7,636 nt of DNA from Clostridia bacterium. Lineage in GTDB: Bacteria > Bacillota > Clostridia > Oscillospirales > CAG-272. Below are positions 1 through 6,237 of the stretch, one piece after another. The notes under the pieces were generated by a model. The model searched no databases and was not told the DNA's origin. It was given only the letters and a program-made list of their open reading frames with translations. How positions within the stretch are numbered: the stretch's first letter is position 1; each line of letters begins with the position of its first letter. Made by a program: the position numbers and the translations under genes. The stretch is from contig JAKSPW010000063.1 in the NCBI GenBank assembly GCA_024404435.1, forward strand, positions 1 to 7,636, in the 5' to 3' direction.

Positions 1-528
1 GAGCAGCAAGTACACGTACGACGCCGGAAGGCGCGTACCGCCGGTCTCGCAGGCAAAATAATTCTCTCTGTCGAGAACAAGGCAGTATTTACGGGACTTT
101 TCCGGAGATATGTACGCTTTTCCGACGTCGCCGTTCCCTGCTCCCGCGAGGCATCTGCACGTCGCGATCAGCCCTTTTATATCGGGAAATCCGTATACTA
201 TGTATTCTGCCGACGGTTTATCGGTATTTGCAGAAAACGGATTAGTCGTTTGTCTTTTTCTTCCGTGCCTCGTTTCGGTTTTTTTGTCGTCTTCGAGCTT
301 TGTCACGAACATTTCGCACCCGCCGTGCTTCTCCGGATAGTACTGAACGAAGACTCTGTCGCCGACCGCGTCGAACCCGCATCTGTCGCGAGCTTCCCTC
401 ATGAGGCTGCGGAAGCCGGCTTTTCCCGAAATATCCGAACACGGCCCGCCGTCGAGCTCGAGCTTTTTCATGTCTTCAGCCGACAGCATGATCTTGAGCT
501 TCGTCGGGCTGATCATTATGAGTTCCAT
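1..528 (-). CDS. mecA: MecA-family adaptor protein, 3' end cut off by window edge
   Basis: Start ATG at 526-528 with AAAGG (537-541) eight bases upstream; the frame is open for 176 codons to position 1, where the window ends. The N-terminus MELIMISPTKLKIMLSAEDM resembles the MecA opening (short strand, then 'I.F.IS..D' type helix), with a substrate-recognition domain to about residue 78. A variable charged linker follows (78-107). A second block then begins, AEYIVYGFPDIKGLIATCRC, with KSRKYCLVLDREN further on, like the ClpC-binding C-terminal domain ('Y.F.DFEDVI.LA..L' and 'K.YLVL'). Bacillus MecA (218 residues) delivers proteins such as ComK to ClpC-ClpP; in clostridia targets are mostly unknown. 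The assignment rests on pattern similarity and domain order; sequence is divergent, and the gene may simply be called a MecA-like negative regulator. Confidence 0.8.
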   Translation of the reverse strand, partial: MELIMISPTKLKIMLSAEDMKKLELDGGPCSDISGKAGFRSLMREARDRCGFDAVGDRVFVQYYPEKHGGCEMFVTKLEDDKKTETRHGRKRQTTNPFSANTDKPSAEYIVYGFPDIKGLIATCRCLAGAGNGDVGKAYISPEKSRKYCLVLDRENYFACETGGTRLPASYVYLLL

Positions 529-572
529 TTCACATACCTTTCGATTTGAGTTCCGCGTTTCCCGCTTACTAT

Positions 573-601
573 ATTATAATCATCGGACGTCGAAAAGGTA
601 A
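573..601 (-). promoter_or_regulatory. Probable sigma-A promoter of mecA
   Basis: A perfect -10 box TATAAT (573-578, minus strand) lies 17 bp from a poor -35 match, TTACCT (596-601). A start near 566 would give a leader of roughly 38 nt. It sits after the rpsU terminator and before the mecA ATG, which is the right place for a separate promoter. The weak -35 suggests moderate strength or help from an activator. Confidence 0.68.
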
Positions 602-628
602 CCCCGAACTTTCAGGCAGCTCTGTCGG

Positions 629-667
629 AAAAAGGAAAAAGAAAAGGATATCGACAAGCGATATCCT
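629..667 (-). terminator. Intrinsic terminator of rpsU
   Basis: On the minus strand a perfect 9-bp stem, AGGATATCG / CGATATCCT with loop CTTGT (645-667), is followed by a T-rich run with few interruptions (about 629-645). It lies 27 bp past the rpsU stop. The plus strand also reads a hairpin followed by ATTTTCTC, so weak two-way termination is possible, but no plus-strand gene approaches it. Confidence 0.9.
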
Positions 668-694
668 ATTTTCTCATTTTCAGGAACCGAAAGA

Positions 695-871
695 TTATTT
701 GAACTTGCGCTTTCTTGCTGCTTCAGCCTTCTTCTTTCTTCTGACACTCGGCTTCTCGTAGCATTCTCTCTTGCGAAGCTCGGCCTGGATTCCCGAACGC
801 TGGCACTGTCTCTTAAAACGACGAAGTGCGCTGTCAAGTGACTCGTTCTCTTTTACTCTAACTTCTGCCAT
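695..871 (-). CDS. rpsU: 30S ribosomal protein S21 (bS21)
   Basis: Short gene of 58 codons plus TAA. The protein begins [20 protein letters not shown], continues with [16 protein letters not shown] and [14 protein letters not shown], and ends AAKKRKFK. This matches bS21 along its whole length (57-58 residues is usual in Firmicutes): a short N-terminal strand, the central Arg/Lys helix and the basic tail that contacts 16S rRNA near the anti-Shine-Dalgarno end in the 30S platform. S21 is needed for efficient initiation on natural mRNAs. The gene has its own perfect promoter, a strong ribosome binding site and its own terminator, so it is expected to be transcribed mainly as a single-gene message, here between leuS and mecA. 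Confidence 0.98.
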   Translation of the reverse strand: MAEVRVKENESLDSALRRFKRQCQRSGIQAELRKRECYEKPSVRRKKKAEAARKRKFK

Positions 872-880
872 CAGTAATTC

Positions 881-888
881 CCTCCCTT
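881..888 (-). promoter_or_regulatory. Strong ribosome binding site of rpsU
   Basis: AAGGGAGG on the minus strand, nine bases before the rpsU ATG (869-871). It fixes the start of this short gene and is among the strongest Shine-Dalgarno matches in the window. Confidence 0.88.
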
Positions 889-905
889 CGCTTCAGACAA
901 CAAAC

Positions 906-921
906 GTAATAAAACTATTAC
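906..921 (-). repeat. Small inverted repeat at the predicted rpsU mRNA 5' end
   Basis: A perfect 6-bp inverted repeat, GTAATA-GTTT-TATTAC on the minus strand, starts within a base or so of the predicted transcription start. It could be a 5' stabilising stem-loop or a protein-binding dyad; with only 6 AT-rich pairs it may also be chance. A short outer pairing, TTCAG (just upstream) with CTGAA (about 890-894), could enclose it in DNA terms, although the upstream arm would lie at or before the transcription start. Confidence 0.45.
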
Positions 922-927
922 CTGAAT

Positions 928-956
928 ATTATATCTCAAATATTTCCGTTTGTCAA
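928..956 (-). promoter_or_regulatory. Sigma-A consensus promoter of rpsU
   Basis: Read on the minus strand, TTGACA (951-956) and TATAAT (928-933) are both perfect consensus hexamers separated by exactly 17 bp (934-950). The -35 box begins 12 bp beyond the leuS stop codon. Transcription should start near 921, leaving a leader of about 50 nt before the rpsU ATG. This is the strongest promoter I see in the window and suits a highly expressed ribosomal protein gene. No terminator hairpin separates leuS from it, so some readthrough from leuS is also expected. Confidence 0.93.
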
Positions 957-967
957 TATGTTTTTGA

Positions 968-3370
968 TTATTTTGCAACTATATTTACGATCCTGCCGGG
1001 GACGTAGATCTCCTTGACGATGCTCTTTCCGGCAAGTGCTTCGGCGACCTTGTCGCACGCCTTTGCGGCAGCGATGGCACTCGGAGCGTCCGCGCCTGCG
1101 GGGATCTTCACCGTTGCTTTCAGCTTGCCGCAGATCTGTACTGCGATCTCGATCTCGCTGTCAACGGTCTTTGCTTCGTCGTAAGCCGGCCACTCTGCAA
1201 GGGATGCAAAGCCTTTTCCGCCGAGAGTAGCCCACATTTCCTCACAGAGGTGAGGAGCGAACGGGCAGAGGATCTTCACGAAGGCCGTAAGCTCGTCCTT
1301 CGTGATCGAGCCCTTCTCGTAGATCTTGTTGACGAGAGTCATCATGGCGGCGATCGCCGTGTTGAACTTCATCTCCTCGATATCGGAAGTGACCTTCTTT
1401 ATAGTCTTGTGGAGCAGAGAGTTGACCTCGGGCGTTTCGCTGCCGGGCGCGATCATATCGGTGAGGGCAGCCACTCTTTCGAGGAAGCGTTTGCAGCCCT
1501 TGACTCCGTTTTCGCTCCACGGTGCAGCTGCGCCGTAGTCACCCATGAAGAGGATATAGACTCTGAGGACGTCTGCGCCGTATTCGTCGACGACGTCGTT
1601 CGGGTCGACGACGTTGCCCTTCGACTTACTCATCTTCTCGCCGTCGGGACCGAGGATGAGGCCCTGTGCAGTTCTCTTTGCATACGGTTCTTCCGTCGGA
1701 ACGGCTCCGATGTCGTAGAGGAAGCGATGCCAGAAGCGGCTGTAAATGAGGTGGCGCGTGACGTGCTCCATGCCGCCGTTGTACCAGTCGACCGGCAGCC
1801 AGTATTTCAGCTTGTCGGGATCGGCGAACGTGTCGGTATTCGTCGGGTCGATATATCTGAGGAAGTACCACGACGAGCCTGCCCACTGAGGCATCGTGTC
1901 TGTCTCTCTCTTTGCGTCGCCGCCGCAGTGCGGGCACTTGCAGTTCACGAACTCGTCGATCTTGGCAAGCGGGCTTTCGCCGCCCTCGCCGGGCTCGAAG
2001 TTGTCGATCTTCGGCAGCCTCAGCGGAAGCTCCTCGTACGGAAGCGGTACCATGCCGCACTTCGGGCAGTGAACGATCGGGATCGGTTCGCCCCAGTATC
2101 TCTGGCGGTTGAAAGCCCAGTCCTTCATCTTGTACTGAACGCCTGCCTTACCGACGCCCTTTTCGGTGAGGAATTCGATCATGCGGTCGATCGAGTCCTT
2201 CTTGTTGTCATAGCCGTTGAGGAATTCGGAGTTGACCATCTCGCCGTCGCCGGTGTATGCGCCCTCTTCGATGTTTCCGCCCTTGATGACCTCGATGATG
2301 TCGATGCCGAACTTCTTGGCGAAGTCGTAGTCTCTTTCGTCGTGCGCGGGAACTGCCATGATGGCACCCGTGCCGTAGCCCATCATTACGTAGTCGGAGA
2401 TGTAGATCGGGATCTCCTTGCCGGAAACGGGGTTGATACCGGCGAGTCCTTCGATTTTCACGCCCGTCTTGTCCTTGACGAGGTTCGTGCGTTCGAATTC
2501 GGTCTTCTTGGCGCAGATATCGCGGTATTCTTCGACCTTGTCGAAGTTCGTGATCTTGTCCTTATACTTGTCGAGCATCGGATGCTCCGGAGCCATTACC
2601 ATGAAGGTAACGCCGAAGAGCGTGTCGGGACGCGTCGTGTATATCGTGAGCTTTTCGTCGGCACCCTTAACGGAGAAGTCGACGAAAGCGCCTCTCGATT
2701 TGCCGATCCAGTTGACCTGCTGGAGCTTTACGTTCGGCAGATAATCGACCTTTTCAAGGCCTTCGAGGAGCTTGTCGGCATACTCCGTGATGCGGAGATA
2801 CCAGACGTCCTTCGACTTCTGGACGATGTCGCTGTGGCAGATGTCGCACTTGCCGCCCTGCGAGTCCTCGTTCGAGAGGACGACCTTGCAGCTCGGGCAG
2901 TAGTTGACGAGCGTCTTGTCGCGGAAGACGAGCCCGTTTTCAAACATCTTGAGGAAGATCCACTGCGTCCATTTATAGTAGTTCTCATCGGTCGTGTCAA
3001 CGGTCCTCGTCCAGTCGAACGAGAAGCCGACTCTCTTCATCTGAGAAGTGAACTTCGCGATGTTCATGTCGGTGACTTTTCTCGGGTGGATGCCGGTCTT
3101 GATCGCATAGTTCTCGGTCGGGAGTCCGAACGCGTCGAAGCCGAGCGGGAACAGCACGTTATAGCCCTGCATGCGTCTCTTGCGGGAGATGACTTCAAGT
3201 CCCGAATACGCCTTGACGTGGCCGACGTGCATTCCGGCACCGGACGGGTACGGGAACTCGACGAGAGCGTAAAATTTCTTCTTTGTCGTGTCGTCGGAAG
3301 CGTGGAAGATTCCTGCGTCCTCCCACTTTTCCTGCCACTTTTTTTCAATGCTTCTGTAATCGTATTTCAT
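968..3370 (-). CDS. leuS: Leucyl-tRNA synthetase (class I, with editing domain)
   Basis: Charges tRNA-Leu with leucine in the cytoplasm. The 800-residue protein is full length (Bacillus LeuRS is about 800). The catalytic HIGH motif is HVGH (48-51) and the KMSKS loop is KMSKS (579-583). A first zinc module has CPSC (158-161) and CDIC (175-178). The CP1 editing domain shows the Thr-rich TTRPDT (245-250) and the HDERD motif with D347, the residue expected to hold the amino group of mischarged amino acid. A second Cys cluster, CPKC (435-438) and CPHC (479-482), precedes the family motif ETDTMPQWAGSSWYF. The C-terminus ends in the usual PGRIVNIV strand. A possible ribosome binding site AAGGAAAG (3385-3392) lies 14 bases from the ATG, rather far. 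The gap to rsfS is 28 nt, so there is no room for a T-box leader. Confidence 0.98.
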   Translation of the reverse strand: MKYDYRSIEKKWQEKWEDAGIFHASDDTTKKKFYALVEFPYPSGAGMHVGHVKAYSGLEVISRKRRMQGYNVLFPLGFDAFGLPTENYAIKTGIHPRKVTDMNIAKFTSQMKRVGFSFDWTRTVDTTDENYYKWTQWIFLKMFENGLVFRDKTLVNYCPSCKVVLSNEDSQGGKCDICHSDIVQKSKDVWYLRITEYADKLLEGLEKVDYLPNVKLQQVNWIGKSRGAFVDFSVKGADEKLTIYTTRPDTLFGVTFMVMAPEHPMLDKYKDKITNFDKVEEYRDICAKKTEFERTNLVKDKTGVKIEGLAGINPVSGKEIPIYISDYVMMGYGTGAIMAVPAHDERDYDFAKKFGIDIIEVIKGGNIEEGAYTGDGEMVNSEFLNGYDNKKDSIDRMIEFLTEKGVGKAGVQYKMKDWAFNRQRYWGEPIPIVHCPKCGMVPLPYEELPLRLPKIDNFEPGEGGESPLAKIDEFVNCKCPHCGGDAKRETDTMPQWAGSSWYFLRYIDPTNTDTFADPDKLKYWLPVDWYNGGMEHVTRHLIYSRFWHRFLYDIGAVPTEEPYAKRTAQGLILGPDGEKMSKSKGNVVDPNDVVDEYGADVLRVYILFMGDYGAAAPWSENGVKGCKRFLERVAALTDMIAPGSETPEVNSLLHKTIKKVTSDIEEMKFNTAIAAMMTLVNKIYEKGSITKDELTAFVKILCPFAPHLCEEMWATLGGKGFASLAEWPAYDEAKTVDSEIEIAVQICGKLKATVKIPAGADAPSAIAAAKACDKVAEALAGKSIVKEIYVPGRIVNIVAK

Positions 3371-3398
3371 ATTGAGTAAGGCTTCTTTCCTTAAAAAT

Positions 3399-3764
3399 TC
3401 AGTCTGTGACTATGCTGTCCGGATCGACCTCGGTCGTGCCGTCATACAGCTTTTCGAGCTTGTAGAATTCTCTTGCCTGCGCGTTGAACACGTGAAGGAT
3501 GACGCATCCGTAATCCTTGAGCACCCAGACGCCCGATTCATAGCCCTCCGTTCTGAGGCAGGGGATGCCGAGCTTTTCAAGCTCAAAATCCGCCTCGTCG
3601 GCGAGAGCCTTCACCTGCGTGCGGGACGTACCCGTGCAGACGACGAAGTAGTCGGTGATTATCGTCTGATCTTCGACGTGCAGGAGCTTAATATCCGACG
3701 CTTTTTTGGAGTCTACCGCGGAAACGACTGCTTCCGCTATCTGTTTCGAAGTTAATTCTTCCAT
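3399..3764 (-). CDS. rsfS: Ribosome silencing factor RsfS
   Basis: A 121-residue RsfS/Iojap-family protein. The family binds ribosomal protein uL14 on the 50S subunit and blocks joining with the 30S, lowering translation when nutrients are short. Recognisable family blocks are DIKLLHVEDQTIITDYFVVC (24-43), the TSRTQVKALADE segment, EGYESGVWVLKDYG and the C-terminal VILHVFNAQAREFYKLEKLY. Length is typical for the family. The ATG at 3762-3764 follows an AAAGGA ribosome binding site seven bases away, placed directly after the stop of LCP copy 2 (gap 15 nt), so it is co-transcribed with the wall genes. leuS follows after 28 nt. The position near yqeK and nadD is the usual Firmicutes neighbourhood; older annotations may call it YqeL or 'Iojap-like'. 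Confidence 0.97.
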   Translation of the reverse strand: MEELTSKQIAEAVVSAVDSKKASDIKLLHVEDQTIITDYFVVCTGTSRTQVKALADEADFELEKLGIPCLRTEGYESGVWVLKDYGCVILHVFNAQAREFYKLEKLYDGTTEVDPDSIVTD

Positions 3765-3779
3765 TTTTTCGTCCTTTTT

Positions 3780-4931
3780 TTAATTACTGAACGGTATAAC
3801 TATCTCGCTTCCCGCGCTCTGTCCGTTATACACGTTCGAGTCGTATACGTTGTCCGCGGACGAGCGGTACACGCTGTCTATCCCGAAGCTTTCGGGATCG
3901 TCGAACAGAAGTCCTCTGTCGAACATTCCGTCGACCACCTGCGTGTCGTAAGTGTTGAAATACCTGTTTATCGCGTTTATCGTGCCCTCTTTGTTGAGGA
4001 CGTAGTTCTGCATGGAATCATCCATGTTGCCGGGCAGAGTCAGCATGTTCATGCCGGAGATATCGCAGTTCAGGAGGCACTTGGCATAGAACACGATGTC
4101 GGAGGTCGACATGTCCGTCTCGACGTTCTTCGAGATCTCGTCCGCGAGATCGTCGACGACCGAGAGACTGATGCTCGACTTGACCTTGTCGAACAGCGCC
4201 GTGAGGAAGAGCTTTTGCGCGTTGACGCGTCCGAGGTCGCCCTGAAGATACTTGTCGCGGAAGCGGACGAACTTCTCCGCTTCTTCTCCGTTCAGCTTCT
4301 GATATCCGGCAGGAATGTCGATATAGAGATTCTGATCGGGCGCGTTGTAAACGAGATGCTCGGGAACGTTGATCTCGACTCCGCCGACCGCGTCGACGAT
4401 GCCTCTGAAGCCGTCGAGATCCATGAAGACCGTATTGTGGATCTTCACGCAGAGTGCTTCGTCAAGGGCCTCTGAGACCTCGAGCGCCGCATCCAGATAA
4501 TCGTCGTCGTCCCAGCCGTCAAGGCGGGAGGACAGCAGCTCGTTGAATTTGTTGGTGTAAAGATCGCCCGACACGAAGGTGTCACGCGGGATCTGCATCA
4601 CGCTTACCGATTTGGTATTGTTGTTGACGTTGACGAGCATGCAGACGTCCGTCAGTCCCGCGGCGCGGTCCATGCCGAGAATGAGCACGTTGTACGAGCC
4701 CTCAACGGGATCGCGCTCGACCACCGTTGTGACTCCGTTCTCGACGATATAGTCGCGGCGGACGCCTCCGGTGCTCGGCTTATAAAGCAGGAAATAGGTG
4801 ATGACCGACAGCAGCGCCGTATAGAGGATAACGATAACGGCAAACAGTACCTTCTGACCGGCACTCGCTTTCCGCTTCGTTTTCTTCCTTTTCGGCGGCT
4901 CGTCGTCGTAATAATCGTAGTATCCGTTCAT
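3780..4931 (-). CDS. LytR-CpsA-Psr (LCP) family wall glycopolymer transferase, copy 2
   Basis: Second LCP protein, 383 residues, 17 bases downstream of copy 1 and clearly its paralogue. It has a short tyrosine- and acid-rich N-terminus, a basic patch (PPKRKKTKRK, 12-21), one membrane segment (about 27-50) and an extracellular LCP domain. Candidate catalytic or ligand residues are D88/R89 and D95 (GMDRAAGLTD), R116 (MQIPRDT), R223 and R225 (VRFRDKY) and Q239 (DLGRVNAQ). Over the 43-residue core around these first motifs about 29 positions match copy 1, and both proteins end in a similar segment (ADxVxDxNVYNG). No good Shine-Dalgarno precedes the ATG and no alternative ATG, GTG or TTG lies near it in frame, so coupling to copy 1 is plausible. 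The role (attaching glycopolymer to peptidoglycan) is family knowledge; division of labour between the copies is unknown. Confidence 0.93.
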   Translation of the reverse strand: MNGYYDYYDDEPPKRKKTKRKASAGQKVLFAVIVILYTALLSVITYFLLYKPSTGGVRRDYIVENGVTTVVERDPVEGSYNVLILGMDRAAGLTDVCMLVNVNNNTKSVSVMQIPRDTFVSGDLYTNKFNELLSSRLDGWDDDDYLDAALEVSEALDEALCVKIHNTVFMDLDGFRGIVDAVGGVEINVPEHLVYNAPDQNLYIDIPAGYQKLNGEEAEKFVRFRDKYLQGDLGRVNAQKLFLTALFDKVKSSISLSVVDDLADEISKNVETDMSTSDIVFYAKCLLNCDISGMNMLTLPGNMDDSMQNYVLNKEGTINAINRYFNTYDTQVVDGMFDRGLLFDDPESFGIDSVYRSSADNVYDSNVYNGQSAGSEIVIPFSN

Positions 4932-4948
4932 TTTTTTGGTTTTTTACG

Positions 4949-6193
4949 TTATCCTCGGGGAATAATGTCGTTTGTGCTGATATCCTCGCCGTTGTATACG
5001 TTGTTGTCCCAGACCTGATCGGCGGGCAGGTAATACGTGTAGTCGATTCCGCCGTCATACGAGCAGCTGAATTGCTTTCTCGGGTCGAACATGCCGTCTG
5101 TGATCTCTTTGTCGAAGACGTTGTAGCACGTGTTGACAACGTCCCTGACTGCCGCGCGGTTCATGACGAAGTAGCCGCCCGCGAGGTTGCCGGGCATGGT
5201 CATCATATTGATCGTGGACAGGTCGCACTGCAGCACGCTCTTTGCGAAGAACAGTACCTCCGCCGTCGACATGTCGGTGTCGATGTTCTTGATGATCTCT
5301 TCGCAGAGGTCGTCAAGTATGTCGACGTTGGAAAGCGAAATGCTGCTCTTGGCCTTTGCGAAAAGAGCCGTCATGAACTGCTTCTGAGTGTTCTGTCTGC
5401 CGAGGTCTGCGGTCGCATAGCCTTTGCGGTAACGCACCAGACCCTCTGCCTGGGCACCGTTAAGGACCTGATGTCCGGCGGGAATGGCGATATAAAGGTT
5501 CTGTTCCGGGTCGTCATAGTACATGTTGATCGGGATGTCCATCTCGACTCCGCCGAGGAGGTCGACGATGTTTATAAATCCGTCGAGATCCATGATCGCC
5601 GAGTAGTCGATGCGGATTCCGAGGCTCTCCTCGAGCAGATCGGCAACGGCGTAGAGAGCCTTGTCATAAGCTTCTTCCGACTCCGTGCCCATGTTCAGGA
5701 ACTGATAGTAGTAGCTCGAGAACGTGGCGTTGATCTTGTTAGTCAGGATGTAGACCTCGTCCGTGTTGTCGATCCACGTGTCACGCGGGATCTGCATGAC
5801 GGTGATCGAGTTCGAACGGTTGTCGATGTTGACGAGCATGAACACGTCGGTGAGCATCGCCGCTCTGTCGTGACCGAGAAGCAGGATGTTATATGTGCCC
5901 TCCTGACGCTCGTGAACGACTTCCTTTTCGACGACCTGACCATTGGAATCAATATACGTCTCGATAATGATCTTCGAGGTGGTATCGACCTTCGGTCGGT
6001 AGAAAACGAACACGGAGACCGCCGCCAGCACGAGAACATACAGTGCGAGAAGAACGATGATGGCGACCTTCTGCTTTACGGACAGTTTGCCCCTTTTGTT
6101 CTTCTTTTTCTTATTCTTTTTTTCATGAGTTTCAGGTGCTTGGAGCTCCTCGCTCATGATCTCGTCTTCGTTTATGTTTTTTTCTTTTGGCAT
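4949..6193 (-). CDS. LytR-CpsA-Psr (LCP) family wall glycopolymer transferase, copy 1
   Basis: Membrane-anchored LCP protein, 414 residues. The family transfers lipid-linked glycopolymers (teichoic acids, capsules, other wall glycans) onto peptidoglycan on the outer membrane face. Visible parts: a charged cytoplasmic tail with a Lys-rich stretch (24-36), one membrane segment (about 43-65), then the extracellular LCP domain. Likely active-site residues by analogy are D109/R110 and D116 (GHDRAAMLTD), R137 (MQIPRDT), R254 and R256 (VRYRKG) and Q270 (DLGRQNTQ). The C-terminal part (about 320-414) has no motif I can name, but recurs in copy 2. I start at 6193 because AAAGGAG (6202-6208) lies eight bases upstream; an in-frame ATG at 6238 would add 15 residues but overlaps the yqeK stop and lacks such a site. 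The glycan substrate cannot be read from the sequence. Confidence 0.93.
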   Translation of the reverse strand: MPKEKNINEDEIMSEELQAPETHEKKNKKKKNKRGKLSVKQKVAIIVLLALYVLVLAAVSVFVFYRPKVDTTSKIIIETYIDSNGQVVEKEVVHERQEGTYNILLLGHDRAAMLTDVFMLVNIDNRSNSITVMQIPRDTWIDNTDEVYILTNKINATFSSYYYQFLNMGTESEEAYDKALYAVADLLEESLGIRIDYSAIMDLDGFINIVDLLGGVEMDIPINMYYDDPEQNLYIAIPAGHQVLNGAQAEGLVRYRKGYATADLGRQNTQKQFMTALFAKAKSSISLSNVDILDDLCEEIIKNIDTDMSTAEVLFFAKSVLQCDLSTINMMTMPGNLAGGYFVMNRAAVRDVVNTCYNVFDKEITDGMFDPRKQFSCSYDGGIDYTYYLPADQVWDNNVYNGEDISTNDIIPRG

Positions 6194-6201
6194 CGTGCCG
6201 A

Positions 6202-6208
6202 CTCCTTT
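6202..6208 (-). promoter_or_regulatory. Ribosome binding site that sets the LCP copy 1 start
   Basis: AAAGGAG on the minus strand, eight bases before the ATG at 6191-6193. It favours this start over the in-frame ATG at 6236-6238 that overlaps the yqeK stop codon, making the protein 414 rather than 429 residues. Confidence 0.8.
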
Positions 6209-6237
6209 GCCGTCCCGGCAGTTGTCCGCCCGGGGCA

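Noticed and set aside
250..549. Plus-strand open frames of about 60-100 codons over the left end.
   Set aside because: They are shadows of the minus-strand MecA-like gene, which has a ribosome binding site, promoter and recognisable domain blocks.
956..967. Terminator between leuS and rpsU.
   Set aside because: No hairpin is visible; the 12-bp gap runs straight into the rpsU -35 box.
1250..3379. A 709-codon open frame on the plus strand, antisense to leuS.
   Set aside because: It is in codon register with leuS, so it stays open simply because leuS avoids TTA, CTA and TCA codons over this span. The product is rich in Arg, Asp, Val and Leu with no recognisable domain, and leuS motifs on the other strand are complete.
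6116..6122. A AAA AAG heptamer in frame in LCP copy 1 (codons 24-26), a possible -1 frameshift site; the -1 frame stops two codons later.
   Set aside because: It arises naturally from the Lys-rich cytoplasmic tail, and I see no stimulating hairpin downstream or Shine-Dalgarno at the right distance upstream.
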